The notes under the pieces are model-generated. The model was not told where the DNA came from. It ran no database searches and saw only the letters and a program-made list of their open reading frames with translations. The position numbers and the translations under genes are program-made. Below are positions 59,163 through 64,000 of a stretch of DNA of 64,000 nucleotides, one piece after another. Every line of letters begins with the position of its first letter. Position 1 is the first letter of the stretch. The DNA comes from an uncultured Eubacteriales bacterium (GTDB lineage Bacteria; Bacillota; Clostridia; Lachnospirales; Lachnospiraceae), in the NCBI GenBank assembly GCA_900317515.1, contig ONHA01000002.1, positions 61,194 to 125,193 of the forward strand, in the 5' to 3' direction.

Positions 59163-59354
59163 GTCGCCTCCGATCGGTCGTAAGTTCTCTCAGCCTGCAC
59201 TGATTATAGCACGGAGCGTTTTGTGTGTCACCGTAAAGGATTCTATCGGCGGGCAGAAAAAGTTTTTTCATTTTGCGTCACAAATAAAGCTCCGCTTTCG
59301 TCTATAATATGAATGCAAACATGTTTGTAAAGGCTCTTTTGAAAGGAGACGCCA

Positions 59355-59849
59355 ATGGAAATAAAAACCGAGCGAGACCTGGAGACGCTGGTGCGCCGTT
59401 ACCAGGAGCCGCTTCTTCGCTACTGCACAGGTATCACCGGAAACCGGGAGGATGCCGAGGATGTGGTGCAGACCGCCTTTATAAAGGCATGGATGAAACG
59501 GGACAGCCAGAGAAAGAGCGGATCCCTCAAAAGCTGGCTCTTCCGCATCGCCTACACCACCTCTGTGGATTTCCTCAGGGCAAGACGCCGGACGAACGAG
59601 CTCCCGGACAGCCTGGCGGAGCAGGCAGCTAAGGGTCGTGACCCCGGGATCTCCGATGAGATGCGGGCTGCCCTCGCCTCATTAAGCGTCCTTGACCGTG
59701 CGATCGTCGAAGAGCGGATCCTTATGGAAATGTCCTACGAAGAGATGGCGGAGATTCACCATCTGCCCGCAGCAGCTCTCCGCAAGCGGTACAGCCGCGC
59801 CAGACAAAAACTTCAAAAGCTTTTGGCAAAGGAGGAACATCATGCGTAA
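59355..59849 (+). CDS. ECF sigma factor
   Basis: 164 aa. Region 2 (LLRYCTGITGNREDAEDVVQTAFIKAWMKRD...LKSWLFRIAYTTSVDFLRARRR) and region 4 (LASLSVLDRAIVEERILMEMSYEEMAEIHHLPAAALRKRYSRARQKLQ) fit an ECF-type sigma-70. AAAGGAG lies before the ATG. A -10-like CGTCTATAAT is present near 59302. It overlaps the next gene by eight bases, in the usual sigma/anti-sigma arrangement. Confidence 0.92.
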   Translation: MEIKTERDLETLVRRYQEPLLRYCTGITGNREDAEDVVQTAFIKAWMKRDSQRKSGSLKSWLFRIAYTTSVDFLRARRRTNELPDSLAEQAAKGRDPGISDEMRAALASLSVLDRAIVEERILMEMSYEEMAEIHHLPAAALRKRYSRARQKLQKLLAKEEHHA

Positions 59850-60969
59850 AGAAATGAACATCACATTGGATCATGAAGAACGGATCCTTCAGAAAAAAAT
59901 GAAAGACAGCTTCTCCCCCGCGGAGAAGGATCTCTGGCCGGCGATTCAGAAGGCAATCGCCAGGGAGCCTGCCGTAAATGAGATCGCAGCCAAAAGAGGC
60001 ATGCGCGGCTCCCGCCGCCTGCTCATCACGGCGGCCGCACTCGTCGCAGTGCTGGGCCTCATTGGTGCGGGGATTCTGAGACACTGGTGCGTCTACAACA
60101 GCAGCGGAGACAAGACGACACTGGCGGAAGACGAGGGGCTTCTCCCCGGCGGCGGGTATGCAGCCATAAAACCGGACATGGACACCTCTCTTCCGGCAGA
60201 GGAAGACCTCTATTTCGCCTACGACTGGGTGGAAAATAAAGAACTGATCCCGGGCGGGCTCCAGATTCCCGGAAGAACGCCCGAAGAAAGCGACATTCCG
60301 GAGCTTAAGGAATCCCTGGAGAAGCTTCCCCGGGGAACCTTCGTGGACTTGCAGGTGAACGGTACTCAGTACACCGCCATTCAGGGCTTCTTCACCGAAG
60401 ACTATGAGACCTGCAAAAATGAAACCCATAACAACACCCTGGGCATCCGGCTGCCGGATGCGGCCGCGATCCCGGCGGACTACAGCGAGCATCTCTCCTT
60501 CACGGTCGGCTATTATATGACAGACAAGGATTATGCTTCCCGTAAGGAGCTGAACTCGGAGAAAACAGAACGTTATGCGCTTCAGACCTGGCTTCTGCCG
60601 GAGACTGTTAAGGACCAGATCGGACAGTATGCGCTGGAATGGTTCCGAACGGATAAACAACCGATCACCTGTACCGCACATCTAGCGGCGACCGATGAGA
60701 TGTATATCCCGACAACCGATGCTTCGGTTACCGTGCGGCCGCTGACCGTCAAAGGGTTTGACAAAGCGCTTTACCTTGAGCAGTACAATGCGGCGTTTGA
60801 TGCGCAGGAGATTTCCGTTATGCTCTGGCAGAGGATCGATCCCGTTACGGTCCTCACGCCCGGCTTCCACGCCGCACCGGTCCCTGAAGAAAAACATTAC
60901 ATCGTCTATATCCTTGATGCGGTGGGAGTCACCGAAGAGGAGACGGTAAGGATCGCGGAAGCCTGGTAA
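59842..60969 (+). CDS. Membrane-anchored putative anti-sigma factor
   Basis: 375 aa from the ATG at 59842 (GGAGG upstream; overlaps the sigma gene by 8 bp). A cytoplasmic N-terminus of about 55 residues precedes one span (LLITAAALVAVLGLIGAGIL). A large extracytoplasmic region follows with no motif I recognise. The linkage with an ECF sigma factor and the single-span topology indicate that the N-terminus holds the sigma factor until an envelope signal is sensed. There is no zinc-binding HxxxCxxC motif. Confidence 0.75.
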   Translation: MRKEMNITLDHEERILQKKMKDSFSPAEKDLWPAIQKAIAREPAVNEIAAKRGMRGSRRLLITAAALVAVLGLIGAGILRHWCVYNSSGDKTTLAEDEGLLPGGGYAAIKPDMDTSLPAEEDLYFAYDWVENKELIPGGLQIPGRTPEESDIPELKESLEKLPRGTFVDLQVNGTQYTAIQGFFTEDYETCKNETHNNTLGIRLPDAAAIPADYSEHLSFTVGYYMTDKDYASRKELNSEKTERYALQTWLLPETVKDQIGQYALEWFRTDKQPITCTAHLAATDEMYIPTTDASVTVRPLTVKGFDKALYLEQYNAAFDAQEISVMLWQRIDPVTVLTPGFHAAPVPEEKHYIVYILDAVGVTEEETVRIAEAW

Positions 60970-60988
60970 ACGAAAGACAGTTCAAGAA

Positions 60989-61023
60989 AACAAGCCCGCC
61001 GGATCAAATCCGACGGGCTTGTT
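60989..61023. terminator. Terminator of the sigma/anti-sigma operon
   Basis: AACAAGCCCG and CGGGCTTGTT pair with inner partial pairs. It lies 19 bases after the stop and overlaps the end of the truncated LytTR frame on the other strand. Confidence 0.7.
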
Positions 61024-61093
61024 CTACTTCCCGGGTATGAATTTCCACATGGTTCTCTTCCATTTCCGGATCTACGATAATAGTTATTTTCAT
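61004..61093 (-). pseudogene. Truncated LytTR-type regulator N-terminus
   Basis: A 29-codon frame, MKITIIVDPEMEENHVEIHTREVEQARRI, resembles the first residues of LytTR-domain regulators of Clostridia. It has a GGGGGAA site before the ATG and stops inside the terminator hairpin. The DNA-binding part is missing. It is probably the 5' remnant of a gene removed by a rearrangement that joined the sigma-operon terminator to it. Confidence 0.45.
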
Positions 61094-61359
61094 TTTCCCC
61101 CTGATCAAACGCGGAGTTTTCCTAAGTGACAGCTGATACTGATGGTCTACACAATGAAGTCGCACTGACTGCATTATCTCATAGCCGCTGCTTCGGGTTG
61201 AAGGGCCTCCGGAAATCTGATAAAATCTTCCTGAGGGATCGCATGGATTGTGGAAAGAGGCGGAAATGACCTTCTCGAATGGAACCTGTAAGCACACCTT
61301 ACAGCCGCTTCGCATCCGAAAAAACCGAATCAGACTGGAACAGGAGGCAGAAGAACCGT
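61094..61359. other. Gap before asparaginase with no gene
   Basis: This 266-bp segment has no supported gene. A plus-strand frame continuous with asparaginase begins at 61279 but has no ribosome site. It may include the asparaginase promoter (TGATAAAAT near 61217) and the promoter of the truncated LytTR frame. Confidence 0.35.
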
Positions 61360-62391
61360 ATGATGCAGAAAAAAGCCAAAATCCTGATCATTTATACCGG
61401 CGGGACCATCGGCATGATGAAAACTCCCCGGGGATACGCGCCTCAGAAGGAGGCATTTCATCGTCTGCTGGAAGAGATCCCGGAGCTGAGGAGTGATTCC
61501 ATGCCCCTCTGGGATATCGTAGATCTGGACCCGCTGTTGGATTCCTCCAATATCACGGTTCTGGAGTGGAACCGGATCGGACAGAGAATTGCCTCGCACT
61601 ACGATGCCTACGCTGGCTTTGTGGTTCTCCATGGAACAGATACCATGGCCTATACGGCTTCGGCCCTGTCCTTCATGCTGCGGAACAACCGGAAGCCGGT
61701 GATACTGACCGGATCCCAAATCCCTCTGTGCGAAATCCGCACGGATGCCAGGGACAACCTGATTACCGCCATGCTGTTAGCAGCCGATGAGATGGTTCAC
61801 GAGGTCTGCCTATACTTTGGCGGGAAGCTGCTTCGCGGAAACCGCTCAATGAAGATTTCAGCGGATGATCTGATTGCCTTCGATTCCCCGAATTATCCGC
61901 CTCTGGCTGAAGCCGGGATCGATATAAGATATCACACATCTGCTCTGCTGCCGCCCTGCAGCGGGCAGTTCTCTCTCCAGATCCTGAAGAACATCCCGAT
62001 CGGCGTCATCAAGGTATTCCCTGGAATTCAGTTTGAACTGTTTGACTCCATTATGACAGACTCCCTGAAGGGGATTGTCGTGGAGACCTTCGGAGCCGGC
62101 AACATCCCGGGGGGAGGAGACAAGCTCCTTCCCATCATCCGGAAAGCGGCGGAAAACGGCACCATACTGATTATCTGCTCCCAGTGCCCTCATGGGACTG
62201 TGGCTCTTGGCGCTTATGAAACCTCCTCTTCTCTGAAAGAGGCCGGTGCAGTCAGCGGATATGATATTACGACAGAGGCAGCCGTGGCAAAGCTGTACTA
62301 CCTTTTCAGCAGAGGGCTTGGCCGCGAGGAAATCAAGAGTCGGATGGAGAGAAGTCTGCGCGGCGAAATTACCATTCCTTCCAGGACATGA
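61360..62391 (+). CDS. ansA: Type I L-asparaginase
   Basis: 343 aa from the ATG at 61360 (AGGAGG 12 bases upstream; MMQKK). The first catalytic Thr motif ILIIYTGGTIGMM and the second VLHGTDTMAY, along with SQIPL and GNIPGGG, define bacterial type I asparaginases. There is no signal peptide, so the enzyme is cytoplasmic and converts L-asparagine to aspartate and ammonia. It stands alone. Confidence 0.92.
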   Translation: MMQKKAKILIIYTGGTIGMMKTPRGYAPQKEAFHRLLEEIPELRSDSMPLWDIVDLDPLLDSSNITVLEWNRIGQRIASHYDAYAGFVVLHGTDTMAYTASALSFMLRNNRKPVILTGSQIPLCEIRTDARDNLITAMLLAADEMVHEVCLYFGGKLLRGNRSMKISADDLIAFDSPNYPPLAEAGIDIRYHTSALLPPCSGQFSLQILKNIPIGVIKVFPGIQFELFDSIMTDSLKGIVVETFGAGNIPGGGDKLLPIIRKAAENGTILIICSQCPHGTVALGAYETSSSLKEAGAVSGYDITTEAAVAKLYYLFSRGLGREEIKSRMERSLRGEITIPSRT

Positions 62392-62537
62392 GGCTGGAGG
62401 CGGCGGAGTGCTGTCCGCCAATCCCCGGATCCGGGAAACTGGGACATGGGGACGTATCTCCTTGTTCCGGTTACTGGAAATGCTTGCAGATCCGGATATT
62501 TCCGTGCACCGTTTTTTTCAAGCATAATGTCTCAAAA

Positions 62538-63032
62538 TTATCCTTCACACTTTAAGACCATCCTGATTTCAGTGGCTCCGATATTTGAACTGATCAGTTC
62601 CTCTCCGTTTGGGACGAAACCGCACTTCTCATAGAAGCGGATGGCTCTTTTATTCTCTTTGAGAACCCAAAGACAGACCTGCGGGTAGTTCATAAGCTGC
62701 TGAAGCCCTGCTTTCATCAACTTTTGTGCCACACCTTTTCCGTAATACTCTGCCAGCACATACAGAGCAAAGATTTCTCCGGTATTCGGAGTTTCATTAC
62801 CACAATCACCATATCCGACAAAACCGATGACACGGCCATTATCCTTTGCAACGATAAGGTTGTCCGGCCAGCTGTAAGCTATCTTCTCGCACTTTTCAAG
62901 CGTCATATCTTCGAGATACCCCTGATCCACAAGACCGGGGTAAGCCTCGTGCCAAGCCTTCCAATGGACATAAGCTTTGCCTCTGATCTCATCGTCAGTT
63001 TCCATCTTTTTTACTTTGAGATTATTGACCAT
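62538..63032 (-). CDS. GNAT-family N-acetyltransferase
   Basis: 164 aa. The acetyl-CoA motif LYVLAEYYGKGVAQKLMKAG (near 95-110) and ENKRAIRFYEKCGFVPNGEE are classic GNAT elements. The substrate cannot be deduced. GGAG precedes the ATG. The base composition is lower in GC than the core genes to the left. Confidence 0.9.
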   Translation of the reverse strand: MVNNLKVKKMETDDEIRGKAYVHWKAWHEAYPGLVDQGYLEDMTLEKCEKIAYSWPDNLIVAKDNGRVIGFVGYGDCGNETPNTGEIFALYVLAEYYGKGVAQKLMKAGLQQLMNYPQVCLWVLKENKRAIRFYEKCGFVPNGEELISSNIGATEIRMVLKCEG

Positions 63033-63244
63033 CTATTTTCTCCAAGTCCCTTCCAGGGGACCTCCACCGAAAATACCAGAGGGACTAGAACTTTGAGATA
63101 GGTTACCAAGATAAAAAAGTCCTCAGAGAAATCGATCTTTAACTGATATTTCTTCGATATTCATCATCACTATAAAAAATAAACACCCTCACAAATATCG
63201 ATTTCTACCCTGAGTCGAGTAGGCAAGGTATTCGAAGGCAGCAA
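63033..63244. other. Intergenic gap, no gene seen
   Basis: 212 bp of AT-rich DNA between two minus-strand genes. A GAGTCGAGTAGGCAAGG stretch is present, but no clear promoter, terminator or repeat was recognised. Confidence 0.3.
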
Positions 63245-63661
63245 CTAAAATACGTACCTTGTACCATGCGAAAGCAATAATCCATCTGTCAATTTGATAC
63301 ACAAGATGATCGTGTTTTCATCGGAAAAATCATTATGTCCATTGTCAATCCACTCCGCAAAAACATCTCTTAGCTTTGCCGCTATTTGCTTATTCTCTGG
63401 TTTTTCAAAATAACCCAAATTTATTCCTTTTCCATGTGCAGTAAACCATTCTCCAGTAACTGCTACAACAGGGTTATTGCGAATTTGCTGTATTTTGTTC
63501 GAAAGTGCGTAGGTAATAACATAAAAGCATTCATCCTCATAATATGCATTCACATAACGGACATATGGGATTCCATTTTCTTCTGTTGCTAAAGCAATCA
63601 CGCTGTCTTTTCCAAAGCGCTCTTTCATTATTTGTTCAGCTTCAATACTTAGTCTTTTCAT
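63245..63661 (-). CDS. Pyridoxamine 5'-phosphate oxidase-family protein
   Basis: 138 aa. The split-barrel pattern DSVIALATEENGIPYVRYVNAYYEDECFYVITYALSNKIQQIRNNPVVAVTGEWFTAHGKG fits the PNPOx-like FMN-binding family. Such short members reduce or bind flavin and F420 substrates; the role here is unknown. The start has GGAGAG. AT-rich base use suggests recent gain compared with the neighbours. Confidence 0.85.
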   Translation of the reverse strand: MKRLSIEAEQIMKERFGKDSVIALATEENGIPYVRYVNAYYEDECFYVITYALSNKIQQIRNNPVVAVTGEWFTAHGKGINLGYFEKPENKQIAAKLRDVFAEWIDNGHNDFSDENTIILCIKLTDGLLLSHGTRYVF

Positions 63662-64000
63662 GGCTGCTCTCCAATTCTTTTGTTTTTAGCACTGTTTTAG
63701 ATGGCTTGCATCTTTCGGTTCATAGGGTACTGATATGAACTCTTTCTTTTGGTGGTACAAGCAGCATACCGTCTCGACGTGGCTTGAGACCACGATACGA
63801 CTAACTCATTTTTCCGACTGTTCGCGGAAACTTGTCCATGATATCGACCGTTCGCTAATCGGCGCCCGGGAACATCTGCCCGTTCGCGGAAACAAGTCGA
63901 GAAATCGTTAAGGAAAGAATCGAAGATGGTGCAAACGAAAAAGCAGCCTTGAACTCTTCGACAACTGCCTTTTCGTTTGCATCAATTTCGATTTTTCCTG
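63662..64000. other. Repeat-containing end region
   Basis: No complete gene. GTTCGCGGAAAC occurs at about 63823 and 63883, with a half copy (GTTCGC) at 63850. A CGTGG-7-CCACG hairpin lies at about 63778-63794. A larger inverted repeat (GCAAACGAAAAAGCAG with CTGCCTTTTCGTTTGC) lies at about 63938-63981. A minus-strand frame from the window edge to a stop at 63855 (48 codons, with GKIEIDANEKAVVEEF) could be the end of a gene, perhaps a recombinase. The window ends before this can be judged. Confidence 0.35.

Overview
The window looks like a chromosomal segment of a moderately high-GC gut or rumen Firmicute, most likely Lachnospiraceae or a close relative. The evidence is a Tn1549-like conjugative module with a VaFE/Cna-type surface adhesin, a 2-hydroxyacyl-CoA dehydratase/benzoyl-CoA reductase (BCR) family locus, a GPH sugar symporter with GH2/GH3/GH78 hydrolases, XRE-AbrB fusion regulators and strong AGGAGG-type ribosome binding sites. 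No 16S rRNA is present, so the genus cannot be fixed. All names rest on motif reading by eye; no database search was run.

Layout. (1) 1-14.4 kb is one end of an integrative conjugative element. A long minus-strand operon starts at a promoter near 13.8 kb and runs out of the window. It encodes three small hypothetical proteins, a 1.8-kDa-residue-class giant (about 1830 aa) adhesin, a membrane-anchored surface protein, a VirB2-like pilin, a tandem SpoVG-domain protein, an ArdC-like antirestriction protein, a VirD4 coupling protein and a VirB6/TrbL-like channel protein. A divergent XRE repressor and GAATAC/GTATTC operators inside the operon promoter form the switch. A tRNA-like element with an abnormally long anticodon arm sits inside the operon. 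(2) 14.5-16.1 kb holds a repeat-rich lipoprotein, structured non-coding DNA, terminators and a tRNA-Leu whose 3' end faces the element, so it is a plausible attachment site. (3) 16.3-26.3 kb is core-type DNA: a large Fe-S flavoprotein oxidoreductase, a membrane protein, an esterase, a hybrid histidine kinase, a metallophosphoesterase and a DUF975-CmpB fusion.

(4) 26.3-35.8 kb is the most interesting locus. Two divergent operons each encode a HgdB-like/HgdA-like subunit pair and a tiny single-span membrane protein. One operon adds an HgdC/BcrA-type ATP-dependent activator, a CooC-type ATPase with its CxC metal site, a CooT nickel protein, a His-rich protein and an orphan CdhC/AcsB-like protein. 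No CO dehydrogenase catalytic subunit is present. This suggests an ATP-driven low-potential reductase of the double-cubane/BCR family coupled to nickel handling, with an unknown substrate.

(5) 35.8-38.3 kb carries a rhomboid protease, an XRE-AbrB regulator with a small partner, and an acyltransferase whose ribosome site is folded into a hairpin. (6) 38.4-52.2 kb is a plant-glycoside utilisation locus: GH2, GH78 rhamnosidase, a DUF5060-type glycosidase, an AraC regulator, a GPH symporter, a large alpha/beta hydrolase and GH3. A conserved 28-bp box precedes two of its promoters. (7) 52.3-59.2 kb has PqqD, HprK-like, S26-like peptidase and ABC exporter genes that look like a peptide modification/export system, plus an acyltransferase-like protein, an EamA transporter and an M28 peptidase lipoprotein. 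(8) 59.3-64 kb has an ECF sigma factor with a membrane partner, a truncated LytTR gene, asparaginase, a GNAT acetyltransferase, a PNPOx-family protein and an unexplained repeat-containing end region.
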